Source: JAGOUB01 sp964640945 (GTDB lineage: Bacteria; Patescibacteriota; Gracilibacteria; Peribacterales; Peribacteraceae). Taken from it: a stretch of 47,910 bases of DNA. Where the stretch lies: the NCBI GenBank assembly GCA_964640945.1, contig CAZXIV010000009.1:1-47910 (forward strand), given 5' to 3'. The position numbers and the translations under genes were made by a program. Every line of letters starts with the position of its first letter. The stretch's first letter is position 1. The notes under the pieces were generated by a model. It did no database searches. It had not been told where the DNA came from and worked only from the letters and a program-made list of their open reading frames with translations. Of the stretch, positions 25,129-33,321 are shown piece by piece.

Positions 25129-25812
25129 ATGTCCGCGCCTTCCGCTAAGCGTCCGGTGTCGATGTCGTTCGTCGCCTACCCAAAATTTTGCCTCTGTTGG
25201 ATTTTGATTGTCGTCGGCCTGACCTGCGCACTCATGAATATGGTCGGCCTGACCTTCATGGACGAGCGCGTGATCGGCTGGTGCTGGTCCGTAGCGCTCG
25301 TCGCCGTGCTCTTGGCCATGGGCCTCGACATCGACGGTCGTAGCACGGCCGTATGGGTGGCCGTCGTATTCGGTCTGACCTGCGCACTCATCGCTGCCGC
25401 CACGGCCTGGGACCTATCGTTCCTGTCTTGGATCCCCAAGCTGATCGAAGCGTGGGATGTGAAGATGAACGCGCAGACTGCCCTGGGTCTAACCGCCTTT
25501 CTGGGTATTGTGTTCCTTATAACGGTCGGGATCTGCCACCTCAACCAACGGTGGGTCGTGATTCCCGGAAAGATCAGCCGCAAACGACTATTCGGTGGAG
25601 ATGAGGAGTACGCCCTACTGCCGGGGAGTATCACGTACGAGATCCCCGATTACATGGATAACATTCTTTTCTTCCTAGCGGGGGAGCTGCTGGTAAAAGA
25701 TAAGGCAGGTGGTGCTGTTGTAAAACGGATCAGTTTGGTTCCGTTCATCGGGTCGATCGATCGCCAGATTGACCAGTTTGAGACCACTCCGACCACTCCG
25801 ACTGCTACGTAA
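25129..25812 (+). CDS. Four-helix membrane protein with cytosolic tail, unknown
   Basis: The 227-residue protein has about four transmembrane helices: roughly 18-42, 48-67, 73-93 and 117-138. A soluble C-terminal domain of about 85 residues follows (WVVIPGKISRKRLFGGDEEYALLPGSITYEIPDYM...), ending in a Thr/Pro-rich tail. The phrase GLTCAL occurs at the ends of helices 1 and 3, suggesting an internal duplication. AAGGAG precedes the ATG at good spacing. A strong terminator follows. No family recognised. Confidence 0.75.
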   Translation: MSAPSAKRPVSMSFVAYPKFCLCWILIVVGLTCALMNMVGLTFMDERVIGWCWSVALVAVLLAMGLDIDGRSTAVWVAVVFGLTCALIAAATAWDLSFLSWIPKLIEAWDVKMNAQTALGLTAFLGIVFLITVGICHLNQRWVVIPGKISRKRLFGGDEEYALLPGSITYEIPDYMDNILFFLAGELLVKDKAGGAVVKRISLVPFIGSIDRQIDQFETTPTTPTAT

Positions 25813-25828
25813 GAAGTACTACCCATCC

Positions 25829-25865
25829 GACGGGATGCCCACTCTGTGGCATCCCGTCTTTTTTT
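25829..25865 (+). terminator. Rho-independent terminator of the 25129 gene
   Basis: GACGGGATGCC (25829-25839) pairs perfectly with GGCATCCCGTC (25848-25858), followed by seven T. Confidence 0.95.
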
Positions 25866-25873
25866 ACATAGGC

Positions 25874-25903
25874 AAAAAAAGACCAGCCGGAGTGCGGCTG
25901 GTC
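25874..25903 (-). terminator. Rho-independent terminator of the 25925 gene
   Basis: GACCAGCCG (25881-25889) pairs with CGGCTGGTC (25895-25903); on the minus strand it is followed by seven T (25874-25880). Confidence 0.92.
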
Positions 25904-25924
25904 GGTTAGGCGATGTGTTGCGAC

Positions 25925-26581
25925 TTATCGGGGAGTGAGTTTCACTTCTTTCGTTGTCGGCATCTTCGGGTCGGTGGGCACTTGGTAGAGAGTCACCTCT
26001 TCAAGTGCGAATGCACCAGTATAGATATACATATTCCCGTCACGGACTACATTATAGTATTGTTCTTTAGTTGGTATAAGCCAAATTCCGTTACCAGTTG
26101 TTCGGATAGTACCCTGGTGGCGAATGACCCAGTCCGCACCTGGCAGTACCGGTACTGTTACCTTCCGGAGGTCTTCCTGGTGCCAACGGCACTCGGCGGC
26201 TTCGGCTGGCGGTACGTCGAGATGAGATCCGCCGCCGAGATTCGTTCCGCTCAGCTCTTTACCAAAAAACTGGTTCACCAGACTGGATTTGTCACCCGTG
26301 AAGGTGTCCCAGGTGTAGTGAAGGCCGCACATAAGGATGATGATGCCTAGGATATTAAGAATGGTTCCACGGAGAGAGAATTGGTAGGCATTCTTCCAGT
26401 CCACTGCCTCGGCGGAGATGGTGCCACCTGCATTCGAGGAGGGTATGTTAGCCTTAAGCGGCAAGTTCTCCTTAAGCACGAAAATATGGCTATAACGGCG
26501 TAATAAGGCTCCGATGAGGATGAGTAGCAAGCACACACCTATTCTGACGTCGAGATTGACTCCAGCGGCCAAGAGAATCAT
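25925..26581 (-). CDS. Two-pass membrane protein with exported domain, unknown
   Basis: The 218-residue protein has a transmembrane helix at about 9-25, a polar loop, a second helix (about 76-94, TILNILGIIILMCGLHYT), then a soluble domain of about 120 residues rich in beta-forming residues and Trp/Tyr. ATG 26581 is supported by AAGGAG with 7-nt spacing. A promoter (TTGCAT-16-TATAGT) and a T-run terminator frame it as a single-gene unit. Its size, signals and AT-rich promoter resemble the genes at 24915 and 25129, suggesting shared origin or regulation. Confidence 0.75.
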   Translation of the reverse strand: MILLAAGVNLDVRIGVCLLLILIGALLRRYSHIFVLKENLPLKANIPSSNAGGTISAEAVDWKNAYQFSLRGTILNILGIIILMCGLHYTWDTFTGDKSSLVNQFFGKELSGTNLGGGSHLDVPPAEAAECRWHQEDLRKVTVPVLPGADWVIRHQGTIRTTGNGIWLIPTKEQYYNVVRDGNMYIYTGAFALEEVTLYQVPTDPKMPTTKEVKLTPR

Positions 26582-26638
26582 GACAGAGCTCCTTCGTGTA
26601 GGGGGATGGTCGGTGTTATGAAGATTCAATTTATTATT

Positions 26639-26666
26639 ACTATAAAACTTTTTTAAATAAATGCAA
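26639..26666 (-). promoter_or_regulatory. Promoter of the 26581 gene
   Basis: On the minus strand TTGCAT (26661-26666), 16-nt spacer, TATAGT (26639-26644), within an AT-rich stretch. Confidence 0.65.
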
Positions 26667-26680
26667 TATTAGAGGCACAT

Positions 26681-26709
26681 AAAAAAGGGAGCACACACGG
26701 AGTGCTCCC
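26681..26709 (-). terminator. Rho-independent terminator of the Gly/Tyr-rich gene
   Basis: GGGAGCAC (26687-26694) pairs with GTGCTCCC (26702-26709); on the minus strand six T follow (26681-26686). Confidence 0.92.
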
Positions 26710-26724
26710 TCTGGTCAGAAACCG

Positions 26725-27624
26725 TTATGGTTTCCGGCCGAAATCTCTGACAATCTCATCCTCCTCCACAAGAGGAGGCGATACGACAGTCGGGAGCGCG
26801 GGGCTTGGCGTGGCCGCCTCCTTCCGACCTAGATTTATACTGAGCCCATCGTTTTCGATGAGCGGCTTTGCCGGCGGCACGCCCTCCTTCTTATTCAAGG
26901 AGAGCTGAACGCCGTTGTGGTCCGTCCAGGTGGAAATGTTTCTCCCTACAGTATCGTAGTACTGGAAGGCGGTGCCATTCCCGTATTGTTGCCACCGGTA
27001 TTGGTACTGGTTCCTTTGGCGCCAGTACGCATTGTACTGTGCCTCCCGGTCGTAATAGGTCCGCCAGGCGGCGGAATAATCGACCGTCGCGTAGCTGCTG
27101 GCGTAGGTCGTGGGGTAGTTGTAGCTACTGTACCCCTGGCCAGGGTAGCCGTATTGCGCTTGGTATCCGTATCCACTCGTCCCACTTTGATAGTGGTATG
27201 GATAACTGTATGCGCTGACTTCCCCGTAGGACGTTCGATAGGGGTAGCTGTAGCCTCCATATGAAGAGCTGCCGCCACTTCTATGCGTACTATAGCCCCC
27301 ACTTGAGTGGGTACTATAACCCCCACTTGCGTGGGTGCTATAGCCGCCCCCGGCGCGCGCGCCGTAACCGCCGTTACTTCCGTAGCGGTAGCCGCCGGCG
27401 TTGTATCCCCAGTTGGGGCGGTTGAAGCCGCCAAAGCCACCATAACCGCCATACCCCCCCATGGCCCCCCCATAGCCACCATAGCCGTAGCCTAAATTCA
27501 AACTGACATCATCCTCTTTGGTGAGAGGGGCCTCCTTCTTTGGGGTGCTGATTTTCTCATCCGCGTTGGTTACGCCGACGAGGCTGGCCAGAAGGCCAAG
27601 GCTTAACAAAAAAAGACGAAACAT
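26725..27624 (-). CDS. Secreted Gly/Tyr/Ser-rich low-complexity repeat protein
   Basis: The 299-residue exported protein begins with a signal peptide (FLLSLGLLASLVGVTNA). Residues about 45-200 are dominated by Gly, Tyr and Ser, with GGYGG runs and three tandem GGYSTHxS units (about 93-117). A short motif of the type (E/D)(D/N)xxSxNxG recurs four times: EDDVSLNLG near the N-terminus, then DHNGVQLSLN, ENDGLSINLG and EEDEIVRDFG in the C-terminal part. GGAG precedes the ATG at 27624. It could be a structural surface, biofilm or fibre-forming protein; this is inference from composition. Confidence 0.78.
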   Translation of the reverse strand: MFRLFLLSLGLLASLVGVTNADEKISTPKKEAPLTKEDDVSLNLGYGYGGYGGAMGGYGGYGGFGGFNRPNWGYNAGGYRYGSNGGYGARAGGGYSTHASGGYSTHSSGGYSTHRSGGSSSYGGYSYPYRTSYGEVSAYSYPYHYQSGTSGYGYQAQYGYPGQGYSSYNYPTTYASSYATVDYSAAWRTYYDREAQYNAYWRQRNQYQYRWQQYGNGTAFQYYDTVGRNISTWTDHNGVQLSLNKKEGVPPAKPLIENDGLSINLGRKEAATPSPALPTVVSPPLVEEDEIVRDFGRKP

Positions 27625-27799
27625 GGGATTCTCCGAGTTGTGCTCCCCACTGCATCCTCCTTCTCACCGTATCGAGAGGAAGGGCAGAGAGGAACTGTGG
27701 TGTGGTATCGCCGGCAACGCTGCCGACGATCTCTGACCTCCAAATCTTGGAAAAGGAGGGTGGGTAGGGAACGGGGTGGTGCCAAAGAACGTATGGCTT

Positions 27800-27828
27800 A
27801 TTTAAGCTAAAATAATGCAAAAAGTCAA
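27800..27828 (-). promoter_or_regulatory. Possible promoter of the Gly/Tyr-rich gene
   Basis: On the minus strand TTGACT (27823-27828), 17-nt spacer, TTAAAT (27800-27805). It would give a leader of about 170 nt that contains a CGGCA/TGCCG hairpin. The rest of the 27625-27937 gap holds no gene that I can support. Confidence 0.45.
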
Positions 27829-27884
27829 GTTTTCCGTACTCAATGTTTGCAGTCGCGCTGTACCGTCTCAGTGGCCCGGGGCTC

Positions 27885-27913
27885 TTGAGAAAAAGCCGCC
27901 TTTCCGCTATAAT
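27885..27913 (+). promoter_or_regulatory. Promoter of the 27938-32566 operon
   Basis: TTGAGA (27885-27890), 17-nt spacer, perfect TATAAT (27908-27913); start predicted near 27920, about 18 nt before the first ATG. Confidence 0.8.
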
Positions 27914-27937
27914 AAGGGCAACACAAAAAACCACTCC

Positions 27938-28279
27938 ATGACGAATACCCAATCCACGACCGTGTCGGACACCGAGAACGCCGAGCTTGCTCGCGATCTC
28001 TACAACACGCTCATGGCCGATATCGAACCCGACCTACTCCTTGAGAATCTGCCGCTTCTCGACGCCAAGTACGACGGTGAAACCCCCGAACAGAAGGCCG
28101 TGCGCCTCCAGGGGTACGAAGCCGCCTACGCCAAGTTCGACGCTGAGTTTGAGAAGTTTATGTCCGGCGTCAATGAGGAAGTACGCACCAGCCGCCGGTC
28201 CGCCCTCCAAGAAAAAGAGGCGGCCGCCAAACAGAGTGATCAACCCCTGCTTGCCTCCCTCGAGGACGCCTTCCGTTGA
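27938..28279 (+). CDS. Small acidic helical protein, first gene of unknown operon
   Basis: The 113-residue product is acidic and helical. It shows no membrane segment or signal peptide. Its C-terminus (LQEKEAAAKQSDQPLLASLE) closely resembles the C-terminus of the last gene of the operon (LREKEARSKQADQQRLPQIE), so the two share a module. ATG 27938 lies about 18 nt after the predicted transcription start with an A-rich leader and no Shine-Dalgarno site. The next gene starts 58 nt downstream. Function unknown; the shared tail suggests binding to a common partner. Confidence 0.7.
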   Translation: MTNTQSTTVSDTENAELARDLYNTLMADIEPDLLLENLPLLDAKYDGETPEQKAVRLQGYEAAYAKFDAEFEKFMSGVNEEVRTSRRSALQEKEAAAKQSDQPLLASLEDAFR

Positions 28280-28337
28280 TCGGAGCCCTATCTCTGTCTT
28301 TCCTCACTTTAGCAAAAACACACTCTCCCCCAGTCCT

Positions 28338-30617
28338 ATGGTCCACATTCATCTCTTCCGCTCGGCCTTCTCGCTCAGCCACCGCGAACACCGCCTGCTC
28401 GGTATGGCCGGCGGAGAGACGCCGTTCATGAACGCTACCGAGATCGAGGCAGCACGTACCCGCGTCGAGACTCGGCTCAACAACGACCCGGATCATACCA
28501 CTACAGAAGCTGAGTACCGCGTCACTACGATCAAGCTCGAACTCTCTAATACGCATGGAACGGATGATGACGTGAGGAACGCCGCGCGCAGTGCCTTGGC
28601 CGCCCTCCGGAGCGCGTACGACGTTCGTAACGACAGCCGCGCAAATGTTACAAAACTCTGTAAAAACCAGGACGTCCAGCGCGCTACACTCTTAACTCAG
28701 CTGAACGCCTCCCCCGCCGATCCCAAGCGTGCCACCGCCTTGGATGAGATCCGCACGGAGATTGCTGCCTCTCTGGCCGCCATCCGGCAGCTTTCCGACA
28801 GTAGCACCCTTGACTATCACAAGTTTACCCGTGGCGAGATTATTACCGCGCATCTCGCGCATATAAGTAAGCTCCAAAATATACAGCCTACCTCGCCCCT
28901 ATCTCCTCTCGAAAAAGCATCGCTCCGCACCAGCCTTGCGACTGAAATGGCGGGTGATGAACCGTCGAAATTGCGCCTTGGTAAGGCCTATCTTCTGGCT
29001 AACGGCTACACGAGTCAGGCTGTGACTCCGCCGACGCTGGCTGAGTTTACGTTGCAGAAAGAGTACCGAGCCCCTGCATATCCAACGTCTCCTGTATTAT
29101 CGCTGACGTTCAAGTGCCAGCCGGGGGATAAGGCAAACAACACTGCTCAGATGTGGACGGTCGAAGGTACAATCGGAGGAGTTACGCTGCCTGCTACTAA
29201 GCTTGATACGACGTTCAATCCATTGACGATCGACGCTGCTATTGCCAGGGATCCGGCCGCCCAGGCCGTCTTCGGCGCACGAGCGGCAGGCCAAGCTCGA
29301 AAAGATCTTATACACGAGTACACCGTTGCCACTGACCTGCAACAGGGCGTTCAGGCGGCGGAGTCTCACCCTAATGCGCGCGATATTGTGCGTACCAGGG
29401 TAGTTGACGCCGAGGCTAAGGCAGCCAAGGAAGCTTTGGAAAAGCTTGGTACTGATCATAGCCATTTTATTGCACGCGATTTCGAGACGCAGTACCTCAG
29501 CGCTGACAAGGTGAAAGTCGACGCCGCGAGTAGTAATCTGGCAATCCGCAACCAACGCATTCTCGATCACCTAAACTCGCCCACCGGCCTGCGAAAGGTT
29601 GCCACTGATCGTAAGGTCGTATTAGATGCCCAGATCAAGGACTTGGTCACTACTAAGCCGGGTACAGATCTTCCCTCGAACGTGGTTGCCCAGGTGACGG
29701 AGCTTCGCCGCCAGATCCTCGACATCGACGTCCAGCTCCGCGATCGTGAAGAAAAGCTCGGCGTCGCCACCACCGTCACGGCCGCCGGCCCCGCCCCCAA
29801 GCCTACTACGGCCACCACGCCGAACATTCCCAATAGCGGCCCCGTCTCGCTCAACAACATTGCCCGCCAGTCGCAGCCGTTCCTGGAGCTGATTCGCTTC
29901 CTCGGGCCGATTATCAGCATGCTCAACCCGAACTTCAACAATACCGCTTTGACCGTCGCTCTCGACCGCATGGATCTCCAGATCCAGCTGCGCGACGCTC
30001 AAGACGAGCTTGCCGCCTTTGACCGCGCGAATCCGTCCCTCACCACTGATCTTAAAAATCAGCGCACTCTCATCCAGACGCGCATCACCGAGCTGGAGCG
30101 CAAGATCAACGTTCTGCCCGCCATCCCTTCAAACACGAATACGGGCCTCCCCAATCATCCGCCGGAAGAGATGGTCGAGCAATTCGCCAATGATCTCGCC
30201 CGCCGCCTCAACACCTTCATTGCGCCGAACACCACCAGTGTCGTCGCGAAGCGCTACATCGTCATCGATACCAACCGCACGCCAGCCGGCGACATCCAGC
30301 AGCGCCTGAACCTCATCATGAGCCGCTTCGGCAATGCCCGTGCTCCCCAGGGTATTCCCGGCATCCCGTCGCTGGCCAATCAGCCCAACAGCCACATCGT
30401 CGCGCTCGACGCCAGTATTATTTTCCAGCAGTTCAACGGTGACATTAACAGCATCTTCCGTGGCAATAACCCGGCCCTGACGCCCCCTCCGTTCAATGCT
30501 GGGCCGGCGCCGGTGGTAGGTCCGGTGATCTCGTCCAATAACAGCGCCAACGCTTCGATCAACGGGTATCCTCCCAAGCCGCGGCTGGGTGCCTCCAGTC
30601 GCCGGTCTGCTATCTAA
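28338..30617 (+). CDS. Large helical protein of unknown function, second gene of operon
   Basis: The 759-residue protein is predominantly helical with many Ala, Asn, Thr and Arg, and has coiled-coil stretches (about 530-620, for example QVTELRRQILDIDVQLRDREEKLG and LERKI). It ends in a Pro/Asn-rich tail. I placed the start at ATG 28338 (MVHIHLFRSAF), after a C/T-rich leader; the open frame runs further upstream but overlaps the first gene out of frame. Codons from about 28860 to 29500 are less GC-rich than the flanks. No domain recognised and no clear membrane helix. Confidence 0.7.
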   Translation: MVHIHLFRSAFSLSHREHRLLGMAGGETPFMNATEIEAARTRVETRLNNDPDHTTTEAEYRVTTIKLELSNTHGTDDDVRNAARSALAALRSAYDVRNDSRANVTKLCKNQDVQRATLLTQLNASPADPKRATALDEIRTEIAASLAAIRQLSDSSTLDYHKFTRGEIITAHLAHISKLQNIQPTSPLSPLEKASLRTSLATEMAGDEPSKLRLGKAYLLANGYTSQAVTPPTLAEFTLQKEYRAPAYPTSPVLSLTFKCQPGDKANNTAQMWTVEGTIGGVTLPATKLDTTFNPLTIDAAIARDPAAQAVFGARAAGQARKDLIHEYTVATDLQQGVQAAESHPNARDIVRTRVVDAEAKAAKEALEKLGTDHSHFIARDFETQYLSADKVKVDAASSNLAIRNQRILDHLNSPTGLRKVATDRKVVLDAQIKDLVTTKPGTDLPSNVVAQVTELRRQILDIDVQLRDREEKLGVATTVTAAGPAPKPTTATTPNIPNSGPVSLNNIARQSQPFLELIRFLGPIISMLNPNFNNTALTVALDRMDLQIQLRDAQDELAAFDRANPSLTTDLKNQRTLIQTRITELERKINVLPAIPSNTNTGLPNHPPEEMVEQFANDLARRLNTFIAPNTTSVVAKRYIVIDTNRTPAGDIQQRLNLIMSRFGNARAPQGIPGIPSLANQPNSHIVALDASIIFQQFNGDINSIFRGNNPALTPPPFNAGPAPVVGPVISSNNSANASINGYPPKPRLGASSRRSAI

Positions 30618-30635
30618 TTCGCCTTTTCTCTTGCC

Positions 30636-32309
30636 ATGGCCGAAGTGGGTCTCACCAGCGGCCCTCCCCTGCCGCCTCCCTCACCGGAGGCTGCGTCGAA
30701 TCAGCTCGTTCCCCGTCGTCCGATCCAGACGGCGGGCATGGAACGGTTTCAGCGCTTGAACCAGGCCTTGACCGATGTTCGCCGGGTGGCGGGGGCGCTG
30801 GGTTTCGGGGGCGATGGGAACGGTAATTCTCACCCGCTCGGCGGCAACCTGCGCCTCGGTGAGATGGTCGGGGCGGCGGGTACCGAGCGCGGCCGCCGTG
30901 TGTATGTCAATTTCCGTCGCGACCGTCAGGGACGCGATCGTCTGCCCGAACCTCGCTTTAATCGGACAGACGAATTACGCCCCTCACCGAGCGCGCTCGA
31001 ACAGCCCCTGGGCGAAGCCCAGGTGCGCGAGGCGCTCGCGTTGCTCAACGTTTCGGGCCAACCTGTCCTTTTTAACGGCCTGGGCCCTGGTTCCCTCGAT
31101 ATCAGTTCCGACCAGTCGGTGCTGAGCTACATGCGCAAGTTGAACATCTCGCCCATCCGCTACCGGGCAATTGTGACAAATCTCCAGACTGCGACCGCCA
31201 AACTCCCCGATGCCATCGCCTCCCGGGCCGATTGGCAGGGCGGCCAAGTGACCTACCAGTGCGATGGCAGCCGCGTCTGGGCCGTCTGCCAGCAGGCCGG
31301 TCGTGTCCTCTCCGCTTTTGCGACCGGTAGCCAAGTGTGTTTTCTCAATGGCCCCCCCTCGCTGTCGGGGGCTCCGACCAACGTCATGATTGCGGGCGTG
31401 CCCATGACGTGGAGTATCACCGCCGGTGGGAGCAACATCTACCAGGGAAATGGTCGTTGCATCACCGATGTCGGTCGCACCGGGAGTACTACCGTCGAAA
31501 TGCGCGAAAACGGCCGCGTCGCCTCGGCCGGATTTTTTGCGGTCGACGGGACATTTGTGGCCCGCGCCAACTACGCCGGCGCTCTTCTGCCCAACCCGCG
31601 TGCGCCCGAGGGTGCCCGTGGCGACGCGGCGCCCATCCGCGCTCCGATTGCCGGCATGCTCATCCATGTGCCCGATACATCGCGTTTGCCCGCGGCGTAC
31701 CGCGCCATCGCCGAGCGCTCCAATGGCTGGCTCCCGCCGCCGCGCGTCCTTCTCCAGCAGACCGGCAACGGCCGCGCCGCGGAGCAGGCGCTGATGCAGT
31801 TTGCGGCCAGCCTCGATCTCGAAACGTCCAATGCCTGGCTGACGGGAATTTTCGGCGGTACCAGCGAGCAACAGCCGTGGAAGCTCATGGTCAGCAACCT
31901 CCGCTTCGATCAACGCCGTGGTGCCTATAACGGCATCGAGGGCCTGCGCGCCGGCACCGGCGGCTGCATGCAAGTGGCTGATCTGGGCGTGCGCATCCTC
32001 CGCCAGCGCGGCTACAACGCGGTGTCGCTGCGCGTCGAGCAGGACCACGCCGCCGCCGTCGCCCTCCAGCCGGTGAACGGCGGCTTCCAAGCCATCCTCT
32101 ACGATTCGATGGGTGTCCACTTTCGTCCGCCGGTCGCCACCCCCGCTGCCGCTTTGATGACCGCCTGGCAGGATGACCGTCATGGCCGTCCGTCGCGGGC
32201 GGAATTCATCGACGACAAGATGAACGTCGGCTTCGTCTCGTATGAAGAGCTCGCCCAACGCATGCTCGGCCAAACCGCCCCCGCTCGTCTTCTCCGTCAA
32301 CGGGTATGA
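30636..32309 (+). CDS. Protein with C-terminal transglutaminase-like (cysteine peptidase) domain, third gene of operon
   Basis: The 557-residue protein has a Pro-rich N-terminus, a central region of unknown fold (about 125-420) and a C-terminal domain that shows the transglutaminase-like layout. Cys444 lies in GTGGCMQVADL at the start of a helix, followed by LRQRGYNAVSLRV, then His471 in QDHAAAVAL, then Asp490 in ILYDSMG. The spacing (Cys to His 27, His to Asp 19) fits the Cys-His-Asp triad of that superfamily. Members cleave or cross-link peptides. There is no signal peptide, so it is probably cytoplasmic. It starts 18 nt after the previous gene and overlaps the next by 4 nt. Confidence 0.65.
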   Translation: MAEVGLTSGPPLPPPSPEAASNQLVPRRPIQTAGMERFQRLNQALTDVRRVAGALGFGGDGNGNSHPLGGNLRLGEMVGAAGTERGRRVYVNFRRDRQGRDRLPEPRFNRTDELRPSPSALEQPLGEAQVREALALLNVSGQPVLFNGLGPGSLDISSDQSVLSYMRKLNISPIRYRAIVTNLQTATAKLPDAIASRADWQGGQVTYQCDGSRVWAVCQQAGRVLSAFATGSQVCFLNGPPSLSGAPTNVMIAGVPMTWSITAGGSNIYQGNGRCITDVGRTGSTTVEMRENGRVASAGFFAVDGTFVARANYAGALLPNPRAPEGARGDAAPIRAPIAGMLIHVPDTSRLPAAYRAIAERSNGWLPPPRVLLQQTGNGRAAEQALMQFAASLDLETSNAWLTGIFGGTSEQQPWKLMVSNLRFDQRRGAYNGIEGLRAGTGGCMQVADLGVRILRQRGYNAVSLRVEQDHAAAVALQPVNGGFQAILYDSMGVHFRPPVATPAAALMTAWQDDRHGRPSRAEFIDDKMNVGFVSYEELAQRMLGQTAPARLLRQRV

Positions 32310-32566
32310 TGCGATTTTTCCTCTTCAATCAGGGCTCAATGGAATCTCGCCTTATTCGGCAGAATGCGCCGAACCCGGAGCAGATATCAAATCCTAACCG
32401 GGCGGAAGGGTCAGGCGCCTTTGAATATCTGACTCCCGACCAGGTGCAGGCCATCGGGTCGGCCCGGGAGGCTCGCCTGGCGCCGCTTCGCGAGAAAGAG
32501 GCCCGTTCCAAACAGGCAGATCAGCAGCGCCTGCCGCAGATCGAGAAGCAGATGCAAATGGCTTAA
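32306..32566 (+). CDS. Small helical protein, last gene of operon
   Basis: The 86-residue product starts at ATG 32306, overlapping the previous stop (ATGATG/TGA), so it is translationally coupled to the transglutaminase-like gene. A second ATG follows at once. The N-terminal half is Asn/Pro-rich; the C-terminal half is a charged helix containing LREKEARSKQADQQRL, matching the C-terminal module of the first gene of the operon. No Cys, signal peptide or membrane segment. Function unknown. Confidence 0.65.
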   Translation: MMRFFLFNQGSMESRLIRQNAPNPEQISNPNRAEGSGAFEYLTPDQVQAIGSAREARLAPLREKEARSKQADQQRLPQIEKQMQMA

Positions 32567-32579
32567 GCTAGGGCTCCGT

Positions 32580-33299
32580 TTAAATAAAGCCTTCGATGTG
32601 CAGCTGCTCTTTCGGCACGCCCCACTGTTCAAGGCAGTGGGTTTTTAGGTCCTTTGTCATCACGGGGCTGCCGCAGATGTAGATCGAGCGCTGGGCGAGG
32701 TCCGGCGCGATCAGCGGTACCAAGGTTTGCACGCGCCCGCGGTGACCTTTCCACTCAGCGGTCGGTTGGCTGAGGGCAAAGTGGCAGAACACCTGGGGGA
32801 AGTGTTGGCTCCAGCGTTCCATCTCTTCTTTCCAAAAAAGATCGGCCTCGTCACGCACGCCAAAAATCACGTCAATGCGCCCGGTGTAGCCTTTGGCGCC
32901 GAGTTCCAGGAGGTGCGACCGGAAGGGCGCAAGGCCGGTGCCGGTGGCGATGAACAGGTAGGCCGGAGGCGGGGAGTCGTGCTGAAGCGTAAAGAGGCCA
33001 AAAGGGCCGACCATATGCACCGCGGTCCCGACTGCGAGTTTTTCCACCAGGTAGCGGCTCAGGCGCCCGCCCGGCTTCAGGCGGATGACAAAGCGCAGCT
33101 CGGGCTCAGCGGGTCCTGAGGCGATGGAATAGGCGCGCGGCTGGATGTCCGTCGGGTCCTCCACCAGTGGCACGTGCCACAGCACCGATTGCCCGGCTTT
33201 AAAGACCATGCCCGCCGGCCGCTCAAACAAGAGCTCGTACGTGTCGCGGGCAATCAGGTTCTTCTGGAGGCAACGGAGATCGTAGGTAGGGGTGGGCAT
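32580..33299 (-). CDS. Ferredoxin/flavodoxin-NADP reductase-like oxidoreductase
   Basis: The 239-residue protein is a compact member of the ferredoxin-NADP reductase family: an FAD-binding beta barrel with RAYSIAS (55-61), a pyrophosphate-binding GGRLSRYL region (78-84), and a NAD(P)-binding half with GTGLAPFRS (120-128) and YICGSPVM (about 207-214). It transfers electrons between NAD(P)H and a carrier. No iron-sulfur domain is fused. It is 22 nt downstream of a membrane-anchored protein on the same strand, which may be its partner. No Shine-Dalgarno site. Confidence 0.88.
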   Translation of the reverse strand: MPTPTYDLRCLQKNLIARDTYELLFERPAGMVFKAGQSVLWHVPLVEDPTDIQPRAYSIASGPAEPELRFVIRLKPGGRLSRYLVEKLAVGTAVHMVGPFGLFTLQHDSPPPAYLFIATGTGLAPFRSHLLELGAKGYTGRIDVIFGVRDEADLFWKEEMERWSQHFPQVFCHFALSQPTAEWKGHRGRVQTLVPLIAPDLAQRSIYICGSPVMTKDLKTHCLEQWGVPKEQLHIEGFI

Positions 33300-33321
33300 G
33301 GTTGGTTGGATGGAGACTGTC

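Noticed and set aside
27987..28337. Longer N-terminus of the 28338 protein (frame open from 27987)
   Set aside because: It would overlap the 113-residue first gene in another frame; the ATG at 28338 follows a C/T-rich leader like its neighbours.
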